64,000 nt of DNA, taken from contig JACKNY010000002.1 of assembly GCA_024234615.1 (NCBI GenBank), positions 248,001 through 312,000 on the forward strand, in the 5' to 3' direction. Position 1 is the stretch's first letter. Each line of letters begins with the position of its first letter. Made by a program: the position numbers and the translations under genes. Under the pieces are notes generated by a model that did no database searches, was not told the origin of the DNA, and was given only the letters and a program-made list of their open reading frames with translations. This document shows positions 33,389 to 43,335 of the stretch, one piece after another. This stretch comes from Pseudomonadales bacterium (GTDB taxonomy: Bacteria > Pseudomonadota > Gammaproteobacteria > Pseudomonadales > IMCC2047).

Positions 33389-34846
33389 CTAGCGAGCGAC
33401 CGCAATCGCATCAGGCGCGCTGTCGGCCTCCTGCCAACCGCTCCCGAGCACTTTGTAGAGGGTCACAAGATTGGTCGACCGTGAAAGTTGGGTAGCGATC
33501 AGGTTTTTCTGGGCACTGTAGAGCGCGCGTTGCGCGTCGAGCACGTTGAGATAGCTGTCGATGCCGCCGCGGTAGCGTACCTCGGACAGTTGGTAGGTCA
33601 CTGCGGTGGCATCCGTCAGCGAACGCTGCGCAGCGAGTTGATTGTCAATGTTGCTACGCAAAGCAAGCGCATCGGCCACCTCGCGGAAAGCGGTCTGGAT
33701 TCTCTTCTCATACTGCGCCACCAGCATGTCGCGCTCGACCTCGGCGACGCGCAGATGGGCGCGGTTGCTGCCAGCGTTGAAGATCGGCAGCGTCACCTGC
33801 GGCAGGAAGCTCCAGGTGCCGGAACCGGAGGCGAACAAGCCCGACAGACTGTCGCTGGCAGTGCCCGCGCTGGCGGTGAGCGTGATGCTCGGGAAAAACG
33901 CGGCTCGCGCCGCACCGATGTTGGCATTGGCGGCGAGCAGTGCGTGCTCTGCCTGTTGCACATCGGGACGCTGCAACAACACCTCGCCGGGTAGTCCAAC
34001 CGACAGCTCCGACATTACGTCGCGCAATTGATCCGGCGCCGCCGGCAGCAGGTCGGCCGGGACCGGCGTACCGAGCAGCAACGCCAGTGCATTGCGGTCC
34101 TGTGCGACCAGGGCGGTGAAAGCCGCGACGTCGACGCGCGCCGCATCGACGCTGGTCTGGGCCTGGCGGGCGTCCAGTTCGGAGGCCACGCCCACCTCGA
34201 AGCTGCGGCGTGTGAGCGCGTAGGATTCGCTCTGGCTTGCTAGGGTCTCCTGCGCGAGCCGCAGGCGTTCCGCGTCCGCGCTCCAGGTCAGGTAGGCGCT
34301 GGCGACTTCGGCAACCAGGCTGATACGCGTACTGCGCGTCGCCTGTTCGCTGGCGAGATACTGTTCCAGCGCCTGGTCCTTGAGACTGCGCAGCCGCCCG
34401 AACAGGTCGAGTTCCCAGGCGGAGAAACCCAGATCGACGGCGTACTCGTGACTCGAACGCGTGCTGTCATTGCCCGACAGCGTGAACAACGCGCGCTGGG
34501 CACTGTACCCGGCACTGGCATCGACAGACGGCAACAGGTCGGCACGCTGGATACGATACTGCGCCTGTACCTTTTCGACGTTCAGTGCTGCCACGCGCAG
34601 GTCGCGGTTATTTTCCAGCGCCAGTTCGATGAGTCGCTGCAGGGCAGCATCGTTGAAGTAAGCGCGCCATTCGAGATCGGCCGCAGCGCGTGCGTCCTGC
34701 TGCGCTTGCGGCGTGTCCGCCGCTTTGCTGGGCCAGCTGTCGGGCACCGGCGCCGGCGGGCGCTGGTAGTCCGGTGCCAGCGTGGCGCAACCGCCGAGCA
34801 ACAGTGCGGCCAGTACCGTGGTGGTAGCTTTGCTAACTGTGTACAT
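33389..34846 (-). CDS. RND efflux outer-membrane lipoprotein (OprM/NodT family)
   Basis: 485 aa. A lipobox (LAALLLGGCATLAPDYQRP) is followed by two similar TolC-like halves, with long helices (LDARQAQTSVDAARVDVAAF; LDAQRALYSAQKNLIATQLS). It forms the outer-membrane channel of a tripartite efflux pump. Third gene of the adaptor-permease-channel operon; its start is 3 bp after the permease stop. The operon is much richer in GC than the flanking chromosome, in line with acquisition from another source. Confidence 0.93.
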   Translation of the reverse strand: MYTVSKATTTVLAALLLGGCATLAPDYQRPPAPVPDSWPSKAADTPQAQQDARAAADLEWRAYFNDAALQRLIELALENNRDLRVAALNVEKVQAQYRIQRADLLPSVDASAGYSAQRALFTLSGNDSTRSSHEYAVDLGFSAWELDLFGRLRSLKDQALEQYLASEQATRSTRISLVAEVASAYLTWSADAERLRLAQETLASQSESYALTRRSFEVGVASELDARQAQTSVDAARVDVAAFTALVAQDRNALALLLGTPVPADLLPAAPDQLRDVMSELSVGLPGEVLLQRPDVQQAEHALLAANANIGAARAAFFPSITLTASAGTASDSLSGLFASGSGTWSFLPQVTLPIFNAGSNRAHLRVAEVERDMLVAQYEKRIQTAFREVADALALRSNIDNQLAAQRSLTDATAVTYQLSEVRYRGGIDSYLNVLDAQRALYSAQKNLIATQLSRSTNLVTLYKVLGSGWQEADSAPDAIAVAR

Positions 34847-34849
34847 GAT

Positions 34850-37800
34850 TCACGCCTCTCCCGTGGCGGGCGCATCGGGCAGCGCCACGGTATCGGCTTG
34901 AGTGCGGATGAAACGCTGCCGGATCATCACGAAGAACAGGGGCACGAAGAAAATACCCAGCAGCGTCGCCGCCAGCATGCCGCCCAGTACGCCGGTGCCG
35001 ATCGCATTCTGGCTGCCCGAGCCGGCGCCGTTGCTGATCGCCAGCGGCAGCACGCCGAAACCGAACGCCAGCGAGGTCATAATGATCGGTCGCAGGCGCC
35101 GGCGCGCTGCTGCCATGGCTGCGTCGACCAGTGCCATACCCTCTTCCTGCAGTGCCTTGGCGAATTCCACGATCAAAATGGCGTTCTTGGACGCCAGCCC
35201 GATGGTGGTCAACAGGCCGACCTGGAAGTAGATGTCGTTGGGCAGACCTCGCAGTGTGGTGGCCAAGACCGCGCCGAGCACGCCCAGCGGCACCACCAGC
35301 ATCACCGAGAACGGTACCGACCAGCTTTCGTACAATGCCGCCAGCGCCAGGAATACCACCAGGATGGATAGCGCGTACAGCGCCGGGGCCTGACCGCCGG
35401 CCAGGCGTTCTTCAAAGGACAACCCTGTCCAGCTGAAACCAACCCCTGTGGGCAGTTTGGCGATCAGGCTCTCCATCGTTGCCATGGCTTCGCCGGAACT
35501 CACACCCGGCGCCGCCGCACCGTTGATCTGCAATGCAGGCAGACCGTTGTAGCGCTCCAGGCGCGGTGAACCGTAGCTCCATTCGGCGTCGGCGAAGGCC
35601 GGGAACGGTACCATTTCACCGGCGCTGTTGCGCACCCACCAGTCATCGAGGTGTTCGGGCAGCATGCGGAACGGTGCGTCGGCCTGCAGATAGACCTTCT
35701 TCACCCGGCCCTCGTGTACGAAGTCATCCACGTAGGCACTGCCCCAGGCGCTGGACAGACCGGCGTTGATGTCGGCAATCGACAGGCCAAGGGCGCCCGC
35801 CCTGGTATGATCCACGTTAACCTGCAACTGCGGTGTATCGTTGAGGCCGTTGGGACGCACGCCGACCAGGCGCGCATCCTGCGCAGCCATACCCAGCAAC
35901 TGGTTGCGCGCCTGCATCAGCGCGTCATGGCCGACATTAGCCTGGTCCTGCAGGTACAGATCGAAACCGTTGGCGGTGCCCAGTTCCATCACCGCCGGCG
36001 GCGGGAAGGCGAACACCTGCGCATCGCGGATCTTGCTGAACGCCTGCATGGCGCGGCCGACCACGGCATTGAGACTCAGGTCGGGAGTCTGCCGCTCGCT
36101 CCAGTCTTTCAGGCGCACGAAGGCGATCGCCATATTCTGGCCGCTGCCGGCAAAACTGAAGCCGGCCACCGCGACCATCTGCTCCACCGCGGGATCACTC
36201 AGAAAATGCGCTTCCACCTGCTCGATCACTTCCAGTGCGCGCTCCTGGGTGGCGCCCGCCGGCAGCACGATCTGGTTGAACAGGATGCCCTGGTCCTCGT
36301 CCGGCAGGAAGGCCGTGGGTATGCGTAGGAACAACGCCGCCATGACAGCCACCAGCAGGCCATAAACAAACAGCGAACGGCGCCTGCGCATCAACATACC
36401 GCCGACCAGTGCCAGGTAGCCGCCACGGGCGCGCTCGAAACCGCGGTTAAAGGCGCCGAAGAAACCGCCGCGCGCGGCGTGTTTCTCGTCATCGATGGGC
36501 TTGAGCATGGTGGCGCAGAGCGCCGGTGTGAACACCAGCGCCACCAGCACCGACAACAGCATGGCCGAAACGATAGAGATGGAGAACTGGCGGTAGATCA
36601 CGCCCGTGGAGCCGCCGAAAAACGCCATCGGCACGAACACCGCCGACAGCACCAGCGCGATGCCGATCAGCGCGCCGGTGATCTGCCCCATGGACTTGCG
36701 CGTCGCCTCGCGCGGCGACAATCCGTCCTCACGCATCACGCGCTCGACGTTTTCCACCACCACGATGGCGTCGTCCACCAGCAGGCCGATGGCCAGCACC
36801 ATGGCGAACATGGTCAGGGTGTTGATGGAAAAACCGAACGCCGCCAGCACGCCGAAGGTACCGAGCAGCACCACCGGCACCGCCAGCGTAGGGATTAGGG
36901 TGGCGCGCAGATTCTGCAGAAACAGGTACATGACCAGGAACACCAGCACGATCGCCTCGCCCAGGGTAAAGACGACTTCACTGATAGAGATACGCACGAA
37001 CGGCGTGGTGTCGTAGGGGTAGATCACCTCCATGTCCGCCGGAAAGTACTGCGCCAGCTCGTCGAGCCTGGCGCGCACGGCGTTGGCCGTATCCAGCGCA
37101 TTGGCGCCGGTGGCCAGGCGCACCGCCATGGCGGCGGCCGGTTTGCCGTTGTGGCGCGCCAGCTTGCCGTAGGTTTCGTTGCCCAGCGTCACCCGCGCCA
37201 CATCGCGCAGGTACACGCGCGCGCCGTCGGCACCGGTCCGCAACAGGATGTCTTCGAACTGCTCAGGCGTGTTCAGACGGCTCTGCACCGTGATGGTGGC
37301 ATTGAGCTGCTGCCCGGGTACGGCCGGTGTCGCACCCAGCTGGCCCGCCGAGACCTGCGCGTTCTGCGCCTGGATCGCGGCTGTCACGTCATCCGGCGTC
37401 AGGCCGTACTGGTGCAGTTTGTCGGGATTGAGCCAGATGCGCATCGCATACTGCGAACTGAATGCGGTCACTTCGCCGACACCGGGTACACGGCTGATGG
37501 GGTCCTGCACGCGGCTGGCCAGGTAGTCACCCAGGGCGCCGTCGTCGAAACTGCCGTTGGGGGACACCAGGCCGACCACCATCAAAAAGTTGCGTACCGA
37601 CTTGGCCACGCGCATGCCCTGTGCCTGCACTTCGGCCGGCAACTGGGGTGTGGCCAGCTGCAGCTTGTTCTGCACCTGCACCTGCGCGGTGTCCGGGTCG
37701 GTGCCGTTCTCGAAGGTCAGTGTCACGGTACCCGCGCCGGTCGATTCACTGGTGGACGAGATATAACGCAGACCGTCGAGGCCGGACATCTGTTGCTCGA

Positions 37801-37993
37801 TAACCTGGACCACCGTGTCCTGCACCGCCTGTGCCGAGGCGCCCGGGTAGCTCGCACTGATACTGATCTGCGGTGAAGCGATGGCGGGATACTGCGCGAT
37901 GGGCAGTGCAAGGATGGACAGGGTACCCGCCAGCATGATGACGATGGCGATCACCCAGGCGAAGATGGGACGGTCGATAAAGAATCGGGCCAT
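34850..37993 (-). CDS. RND multidrug efflux permease (AcrB/MexB family)
   Basis: 1047 aa, normal for hydrophobe/amphiphile efflux permeases. The start MARFFIDRPIFAWVIAIVIM is typical. The proton relay Asp pair is seen in VLAIGLLVDDAIVVVENVER, and the two large periplasmic loops and 12 helices are in the expected places. It exports drugs, dyes or detergents using the proton gradient, with the adaptor upstream and channel downstream. Long plus-strand frames across this gene are products of high GC. Confidence 0.96.
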   Translation of the reverse strand: MARFFIDRPIFAWVIAIVIMLAGTLSILALPIAQYPAIASPQISISASYPGASAQAVQDTVVQVIEQQMSGLDGLRYISSTSESTGAGTVTLTFENGTDPDTAQVQVQNKLQLATPQLPAEVQAQGMRVAKSVRNFLMVVGLVSPNGSFDDGALGDYLASRVQDPISRVPGVGEVTAFSSQYAMRIWLNPDKLHQYGLTPDDVTAAIQAQNAQVSAGQLGATPAVPGQQLNATITVQSRLNTPEQFEDILLRTGADGARVYLRDVARVTLGNETYGKLARHNGKPAAAMAVRLATGANALDTANAVRARLDELAQYFPADMEVIYPYDTTPFVRISISEVVFTLGEAIVLVFLVMYLFLQNLRATLIPTLAVPVVLLGTFGVLAAFGFSINTLTMFAMVLAIGLLVDDAIVVVENVERVMREDGLSPREATRKSMGQITGALIGIALVLSAVFVPMAFFGGSTGVIYRQFSISIVSAMLLSVLVALVFTPALCATMLKPIDDEKHAARGGFFGAFNRGFERARGGYLALVGGMLMRRRRSLFVYGLLVAVMAALFLRIPTAFLPDEDQGILFNQIVLPAGATQERALEVIEQVEAHFLSDPAVEQMVAVAGFSFAGSGQNMAIAFVRLKDWSERQTPDLSLNAVVGRAMQAFSKIRDAQVFAFPPPAVMELGTANGFDLYLQDQANVGHDALMQARNQLLGMAAQDARLVGVRPNGLNDTPQLQVNVDHTRAGALGLSIADINAGLSSAWGSAYVDDFVHEGRVKKVYLQADAPFRMLPEHLDDWWVRNSAGEMVPFPAFADAEWSYGSPRLERYNGLPALQINGAAAPGVSSGEAMATMESLIAKLPTGVGFSWTGLSFEERLAGGQAPALYALSILVVFLALAALYESWSVPFSVMLVVPLGVLGAVLATTLRGLPNDIYFQVGLLTTIGLASKNAILIVEFAKALQEEGMALVDAAMAAARRRLRPIIMTSLAFGFGVLPLAISNGAGSGSQNAIGTGVLGGMLAATLLGIFFVPLFFVMIRQRFIRTQADTVALPDAPATGEA

Positions 37994-38012
37994 GGTCAGT
38001 GTCCTCGCAGGT

Positions 38013-39236
38013 TCAGTTGACGGCGCCGGCGCCGGGTTCGTCGTTGCTGCTGGCCGTGACCAGCACGGCCGTGGCCCTGTCGCCCGGGCGTACCTTTTGC
38101 AAACCGTCCACGATCACGCGTTCACCCGCGTTCAGACCATCGCGCACCAGCCACTGGCTGCCGGCGGCGCGCGCGACATCGACAGGCCGGACCTCGACCT
38201 GGTCGTTGTCATTCAGGATCATCACGCTGGCCTTGCCCGTGTGGTCGCGGCTGACCGCCTGCTGCGGCACCAGCACGGCGTGTTCCGTGACACCCTCCTG
38301 CACCCGCGCACGCACGAACATACCGGGCAGCAGTTGCTGTTCCGGGTTGGGGAACAGGGCGCGCAGGGTGACGGAGCCGGTGCTTTCGTCCACGGTCACC
38401 TCGGAGAATTCCAGCGTGCCCTTGTGTACATAGGTACTGCCGTCTTCGAGTATCAGTTCCACCTGCGCCGACAGTTCATCCGGTCGCTGAACCTCGCCCT
38501 TGCCGAGGGCCCGCTTCAGGCGCAGCAGTTCGGCGCTGGACTGGGTGACGTCCACGTAGATGGGATCGAGCTGCCGAACCGCCGCCAGCGCGGTTGCCTG
38601 GTTCGCTATCACCAGCGCGCCCTGCGTGACCGTGGAACGCCCGATACGCCCGTCGATCGGCGCGGTGACGCGCGTGTAGCCGAGATTGATGCGTGCGGTT
38701 TCCAGGGCCGCCTTGTCCATCGCCACCGTGGCCTGCGCCTGTTTCAGCGCCGCGACGGCATCGTCATTGGCTTCCTGGCTCACCGCCTTGACCTTCACCA
38801 GTTCCGCGTAACGCTTTGCCTTGAGACGGGCCGTGGTCAGCGCCGCCTCGTCGCGCGCCAGCGTCGCCGCGGCGCTGTCGTAGGCGGCCTGGTAAGTCGC
38901 CGGGTCGATCTGATAGAGCACCTGCCCCGCCTCGACATCGCCGCCCTCCCGGAACGGGCGCTCGAGAATGATGCCGGTGACCTGCGGACGCACCTCGGCA
39001 ATGAGGTAAGGCGCGGTGCGGCCCGCCAGTTCCGAACTGACGGCCAGGGACTGCGGCGCGACCTCGTGGACACCCACCGTCGGTGCCGGTGCCGCCGCCT
39101 GCTGGCCAGTGCCAGCCGGTTCGGAGGAATTCGATACGCCCCAGGCAGACAGCAGCGACGCCAGCAGCAGGACACTCAGCATGCCGGCAATGCCCGGGTT
39201 TCGGAATATCTGAAAAAGTGTGGTGGTCTGTTTCAT
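38013..39236 (-). CDS. RND efflux periplasmic adaptor (AcrA/MexA family)
   Basis: 407 aa. An N-terminal membrane or signal segment (IAGMLSVLLLASLLSAWG) has no lipobox Cys. It is followed by the lipoyl half (GRTAPYLIAEVRPQVTGIIL, FREGGDVEAGQVLYQID), the helical hairpin, the second lipoyl half (RVTAPIDGRIGRS) and beta-barrel regions. First gene of the efflux operon, divergent from the MarR regulator; the shared 116-bp region holds two operator palindromes. Confidence 0.95.
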   Translation of the reverse strand: MKQTTTLFQIFRNPGIAGMLSVLLLASLLSAWGVSNSSEPAGTGQQAAAPAPTVGVHEVAPQSLAVSSELAGRTAPYLIAEVRPQVTGIILERPFREGGDVEAGQVLYQIDPATYQAAYDSAAATLARDEAALTTARLKAKRYAELVKVKAVSQEANDDAVAALKQAQATVAMDKAALETARINLGYTRVTAPIDGRIGRSTVTQGALVIANQATALAAVRQLDPIYVDVTQSSAELLRLKRALGKGEVQRPDELSAQVELILEDGSTYVHKGTLEFSEVTVDESTGSVTLRALFPNPEQQLLPGMFVRARVQEGVTEHAVLVPQQAVSRDHTGKASVMILNDNDQVEVRPVDVARAAGSQWLVRDGLNAGERVIVDGLQKVRPGDRATAVLVTASSNDEPGAGAVN

Positions 39237-39250
39237 GCAATCCGGCCCAT

Positions 39251-39302
39251 TTATCTTTCCAGGAAGATAACTATAGTGACATCTTATCTTTCTTGCAAGA
39301 TA
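39251..39302. promoter_or_regulatory. MarR operators between efflux operon and regulator
   Basis: Two inverted repeats with the same arms: TTATCTT-N6-AAGATAA (39251-39270) and TATCTT-N6-AAGATA (39285-39302), 33 bp apart. They fill the space between the divergent starts, so a bound MarR dimer on each could repress both directions. The ligand is unknown. Confidence 0.75.
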
Positions 39303-39352
39303 TTTATTTTACGCGTACCATGAGTAAAAGTTACCAGGCGGGAGTTACACCG

Positions 39353-39868
39353 ATGGCAGACAACTACACCTCGGACCAGATCATTGGGTTCATAAAGAAA
39401 AACTGGCCGGACATGCACAGTCCCACCCATGAGTTTGCCGTCTACATGAACCGGGTTCACGACCTGGGTTTCGCCCGCGCGCAGGAGGCACTGGCAGGCT
39501 TCAACCTGACAGTCGGCGAATTCGATATTCTCGCCACCCTGCGCCGCTCCGCCCCGCCTCACGTCCTGACCCCCACCGAACTGCAGCGCTCCCTGCTCAT
39601 CACGTCGGGCGGACTGACCAAGCTGCTGTACCAGCTGGAAGCCGGCGGCCTGGTCAACCGCTCAGTGCAAGAACAGGACAAGCGCAGCAAGCTGGCTCAC
39701 CTCACGCCGAAAGGGAAAAAAGTCGCGGAAAAAGCCATGAAGGCGATACAGGGCGTGACCAGTGAATGGCTCGGCGAGGCGCTGTCGCAGCGCGAGCTGG
39801 CGCAATTAAAAAATCTGCTGGGCAAGACTGCCCAGGCTCTGGAAAAGAGCGATTCCGATGGTGCCTGA
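39353..39868 (+). CDS. MarR-family regulator of the efflux operon
   Basis: 171 aa from the ATG at 39353 (GGAG 8 nt upstream; an ATG at 39320 without good site is in frame). The winged helix-turn-helix is recognisable (NLTVGEFDILATLRR, then LTPTELQRSLLITSGGLTKLLYQLEAGGLVNR and the wing EQDKRSKLAHLT). Divergent from the adaptor gene, with paired inverted repeats between. Probable ligand-released repressor of the pump. Confidence 0.93.
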   Translation: MADNYTSDQIIGFIKKNWPDMHSPTHEFAVYMNRVHDLGFARAQEALAGFNLTVGEFDILATLRRSAPPHVLTPTELQRSLLITSGGLTKLLYQLEAGGLVNRSVQEQDKRSKLAHLTPKGKKVAEKAMKAIQGVTSEWLGEALSQRELAQLKNLLGKTAQALEKSDSDGA

Positions 39869-39979
39869 TTACCCGTTGCCTCTCAGGGTCGGCTCACCCA
39901 TCGATCGCTTATCAAGAGCAGACACCTTCCGGCGCCTTTCTCCCGATTCAGTCGCAGCCCTACTCCCACTCGATCGTTG
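39869..39979 (-). repeat. guaA 3' end: attachment core D of the island
   Basis: The true guaA end carries ATCGAGTGGGAGTAG on the minus strand (39960-39974), the sequence echoed at 22721-22750 and 27005-27034. The 90 bp before it hold no gene. The 3' end of guaA is a known insertion site for tyrosine-recombinase islands. None of the ATACCATG repeats or the 39-bp right-end element is seen on this side. Confidence 0.7.
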
Positions 39980-41537
39980 CCGGCGGCTTCGAAGAAATAT
40001 CGTAGGCGACGCGGGAAATACCCTTCACTTCATTAATAATCCTGCCGGAGACACGTTCTAACAATTCATAAGGCAAATGTGCCCAACGCGCTGTCATAAA
40101 GTCGATGGTTTCCACCGCTCGAATGGCAACAACGTATTCATATTGGCGCGCATCGCCCACCACGCCTACCGATTTCACCGGCATAAAAACGGTAAAAGCT
40201 TGGCTGGTTTTATGGTAATAGTCCGCTGCATACAGTTCTTCAATAAAGATTGCATCCGCTTCGCGTAAAATATCAGCGTATTCTTTTTTAACCTCGCCGA
40301 GAATACGCACGCCAAGACCGGGACCGGGGAACGGGTGACGGTAAACCATGTCGTAGGGCAGACCCAATTCCAGACCGACTTTACGTACTTCATCTTTAAA
40401 CAATTCTCGTAGCGGTTCTACCAATTCCAGCTTCATGTCATCCGGCAAACCGCCAACATTATGGTGCGATTTGATCACATGCGCCTTGCCGGTTTTCGCG
40501 GCGGCGGATTCAATCACATCCGGGTAGATAGTCCCCTGCGCCAACCAACGTACATCCTTGAGCGTTTCGGCTTCACGGTCAAATATCTCGATAAATGCGT
40601 TGCCGATGATTTTACGTTTTTTCTCTGGATCATCAACGCCTTTCAAGCGCGCCAAAAACTCATCTTCGGCATCGACGCGGATAACCCGTACGCCCATATT
40701 TTTAGCGAACATGTCCATAACCTGATCACCTTCATGCTTGCGCAACAAACCGTTATCGACAAACACACAGGTCAGTTGTTCGCCAATTGCACGTTTCAAC
40801 AGTGCCGCAACAACGGAGGAATCAACACCACCCGACAAGCCTAACAGCACTTTATCCTTGCCTACCTGATCACGCACTTTGGTAATGGCATCCTCAATAA
40901 TATGCGCGGGCGTCCACAGTCCTTCGCAACCGGCAATATTTTTAATGAAATGTTCCAGAATTCGCAGACCTTGCAGGGTGTGTGTAACTTCCGGATGGAA
41001 TTGAACACCATAAAAATGTCTTGTCTCATCATACATCCCCGCTATCGGCGCGGACTCCGTCGACGCTAACAGAGTAAAGCCCTGCGGCATCTGCGTTACT
41101 TTATCGCCATGACTCATCCAGACATCAAGTAGTGCTTTTCCGGACTCATCCAAGTGATCGGCAATACCCTCCAGTAATTGGCTTTGTCCCTCAACCGCAA
41201 CCCGCGCATAACCGAACTCACGTTCATCAGAAGCCTGCACTTCCCCGCCCAGTTGTGTCGCCATCGTTTGCATGCCGTAACAAATACCTAATACCGGCAC
41301 CCCCATTTCAAAAACCATTTGCGGGGCCCGTGGCGTGAGCTCCTCGGTAACCGATTCGGGACCACCAGCCAAAATAATAGCTCGTGGGTTAAATGTCTTG
41401 ATCGCATCGGCAGCCATGTCAAAAGCGTGGATTTCACTATAGACGCCAATTTCGCGTACACGCCGTGCAATCAACTGAGTATATTGAGAACCGAAGTCCA
41501 AAATAAGAATACGTTCGGCATGTATGTCTTGATGCAT
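39960..41537 (-). CDS. guaA: GMP synthase (glutamine-hydrolysing)
   Basis: 525 aa. It makes GMP from XMP. The N-terminal glutaminase has Cys in LGICYGMQTMA and His/Glu in FHPEVTHT; the ATP-pyrophosphatase has LSGGVDSSVVAALL; the C-terminal dimerisation domain ends PPATIEWE. It is downstream of guaB with a stem-loop between. The island has inserted immediately after its stop and left the protein intact. Confidence 0.98.
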   Translation of the reverse strand: MHQDIHAERILILDFGSQYTQLIARRVREIGVYSEIHAFDMAADAIKTFNPRAIILAGGPESVTEELTPRAPQMVFEMGVPVLGICYGMQTMATQLGGEVQASDEREFGYARVAVEGQSQLLEGIADHLDESGKALLDVWMSHGDKVTQMPQGFTLLASTESAPIAGMYDETRHFYGVQFHPEVTHTLQGLRILEHFIKNIAGCEGLWTPAHIIEDAITKVRDQVGKDKVLLGLSGGVDSSVVAALLKRAIGEQLTCVFVDNGLLRKHEGDQVMDMFAKNMGVRVIRVDAEDEFLARLKGVDDPEKKRKIIGNAFIEIFDREAETLKDVRWLAQGTIYPDVIESAAAKTGKAHVIKSHHNVGGLPDDMKLELVEPLRELFKDEVRKVGLELGLPYDMVYRHPFPGPGLGVRILGEVKKEYADILREADAIFIEELYAADYYHKTSQAFTVFMPVKSVGVVGDARQYEYVVAIRAVETIDFMTARWAHLPYELLERVSGRIINEVKGISRVAYDISSKPPATIEWE

Positions 41538-41570
41538 TATTTAGAGTTCCACTTCATGGTTCTGGAGGAT

Positions 41571-41592
41571 AAAAAACGGGGCTTAATGCCCC
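41571..41592 (-). terminator. stem-loop between guaB and guaA
   Basis: GGGGC-ATTAA-GCCCC on the minus strand (41578-41592) followed by GTTTTTT (41571-41577). It could end part of the guaB transcripts and lower guaA expression relative to guaB. The stem is short. Confidence 0.6.
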
Positions 41593-41714
41593 TAGCTTGT
41601 TTTGTTACTTTTTACTTTTACTGTGTCCGGTTGAAGCCGAGCCCACAAACTACCTATGTATCTTTAACATTGCCTGATCACAAATCAGACTAATGCGGTT
41701 TCAAATAATAAGTG

Positions 41715-43184
41715 TTAGCTCACCCGATAATTCGGTGCTTCCTTGGTGATGGCAACATCATGGACATGGCTTTCATTCATACCAGCATTGGTTACCCTGA
41801 CAAACGTTGGCTTGGTGCGCAGCTCTTCAATGTCAGCGCAGCCTGTGTAACCCATGCTGGCGCGCAAACCACCTATCATTTGCAGGACAATAGAAGATAA
41901 GGGGCCTTTACAAGGCACTCGTCCCTCAATACCTTCCGGCACAAGCTTTTCTACACCAGCATCTTTATCTTGAAAATAGCGATCACTGGAGCCATTTGAC
42001 TGTCCCATCGCACCAAGCGACCCCATACCACGATAGGCTTTGAAAGTTCGTCCCTGATATAGCTCCACCTCGCCGGGCGCCTCATCGGAACCAGCCAACA
42101 AACTACCGACCATAATCGCATGTGCACCGGCTACCAATGCCTTGGCCAAGTCGCCGGAAAAACGTACGCCGCCATCAGCAATCAGCGGAATATCATACTC
42201 TTTAAGTGCCTTCGCCACATTCGCCACTGCTGTAATCTGGGGCACACCAATGCCCGTGACTATACGGGTAGTACAAATCGAGCCAGGGCCAATACCCACT
42301 TTGACCGCATCCACACCCACATCCGCCAAGGCTTTCGCTGCCTCACCAGTGGCAATATTACCGCCAATCACCTGAATATGCGGATAATGCTGCTTCACCC
42401 ATTTTACGCGACTAATCACACCCTCTGAATGGCCGTGTGCAGTATCAACAACTATGACGTCAACACCCGCTTCCACTAATGCCGCTACCCGATCCGGGGT
42501 TTCCACACCAGTTCCAACAGCCGCGCCCACTCTTAATTGACCTTGCCCATCTTTACAGGCGTTCGGGAATGCTTCCGACTTGAAGATATCTTTGACGGTC
42601 ATCAGGCCTCGTAGCTGAAACTCGTCGTTTACGACCAGTACTTTTTCGATACGATATTTGTGCAGTAAGGATTTTACCGCTGCGGCAGTCGCGCCTTCTT
42701 TTACCGTAATCAGTCGCTCTTTCGGTGTCATGATTTCTGACACTTTGCGGCTTAAGTTGTCCTCAAAGCGAAAATCCCGTGAAGTGACTATTCCCACCAA
42801 ACCGCTCGCGTCCACCACCGGTACGCCGGAAATATTGTAATGACGCGTAATGTCGATTAATTCCCGCACCGTTTTATCGGGCGTAACGGTAATGGGATCT
42901 TTCACAACCCCACTCTCATATTTTTTGACCGCTCTGACTTCGCGGGCCTGTTGTTCGACGGAATAATTTTTATGAATAATACCGATACCCCCTTCCTGCG
43001 CCATAGCAATCGCAAGTCGCGATTCGGTGACGGTATCCATTGCCGCCGAAACCAGAGGGATATTCAGGTTTATAGTACGCGTAAGCCGCGTTTTTAAAGA
43101 GACGTCCTTAGGCAGCACTTGGGAATAGGCTGGCAGCAGGAGTACGTCGTCAAAGGTGAGGGCATCTTCAGCAATACGCAACAT
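41715..43184 (-). CDS. guaB: IMP dehydrogenase
   Basis: 489 aa from the ATG at 43184 (MLRIAEDALTFDDVLLLPA as in the family; a GTG two codons earlier is the alternative). It oxidises IMP to XMP with NAD. The TIM-barrel core is split by a CBS pair (about 93-205); the catalytic Cys is in GIGPGSICTTRIVTG, and the GSLLAGSDEAPGE and EGIEGRVP regions are present. Upstream of guaA, the usual order. Confidence 0.98.
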   Translation of the reverse strand: MLRIAEDALTFDDVLLLPAYSQVLPKDVSLKTRLTRTINLNIPLVSAAMDTVTESRLAIAMAQEGGIGIIHKNYSVEQQAREVRAVKKYESGVVKDPITVTPDKTVRELIDITRHYNISGVPVVDASGLVGIVTSRDFRFEDNLSRKVSEIMTPKERLITVKEGATAAAVKSLLHKYRIEKVLVVNDEFQLRGLMTVKDIFKSEAFPNACKDGQGQLRVGAAVGTGVETPDRVAALVEAGVDVIVVDTAHGHSEGVISRVKWVKQHYPHIQVIGGNIATGEAAKALADVGVDAVKVGIGPGSICTTRIVTGIGVPQITAVANVAKALKEYDIPLIADGGVRFSGDLAKALVAGAHAIMVGSLLAGSDEAPGEVELYQGRTFKAYRGMGSLGAMGQSNGSSDRYFQDKDAGVEKLVPEGIEGRVPCKGPLSSIVLQMIGGLRASMGYTGCADIEELRTKPTFVRVTNAGMNESHVHDVAITKEAPNYRVS

Positions 43185-43335
43185 AGGCACAACTACTCCA
43201 AAAGTGTAAAAATAACCGGCTATTATAGTGAACTTGGCGATCCATATAAACCAAATTTATTATAAGATTATTTATCCTCAATCACTTTGACACGGCAATG
43301 AAAAGCTCGGTTCAACCCTGATATACTGCACCACT

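Noticed and set aside
34448..39323. Long plus-strand ORFs opposite the RND operon (for example 35651-36328, 37151-37876, 37881-39323)
   Set aside because: High GC makes antisense frames open. The minus-strand frames carry clear RND, adaptor and channel motifs.
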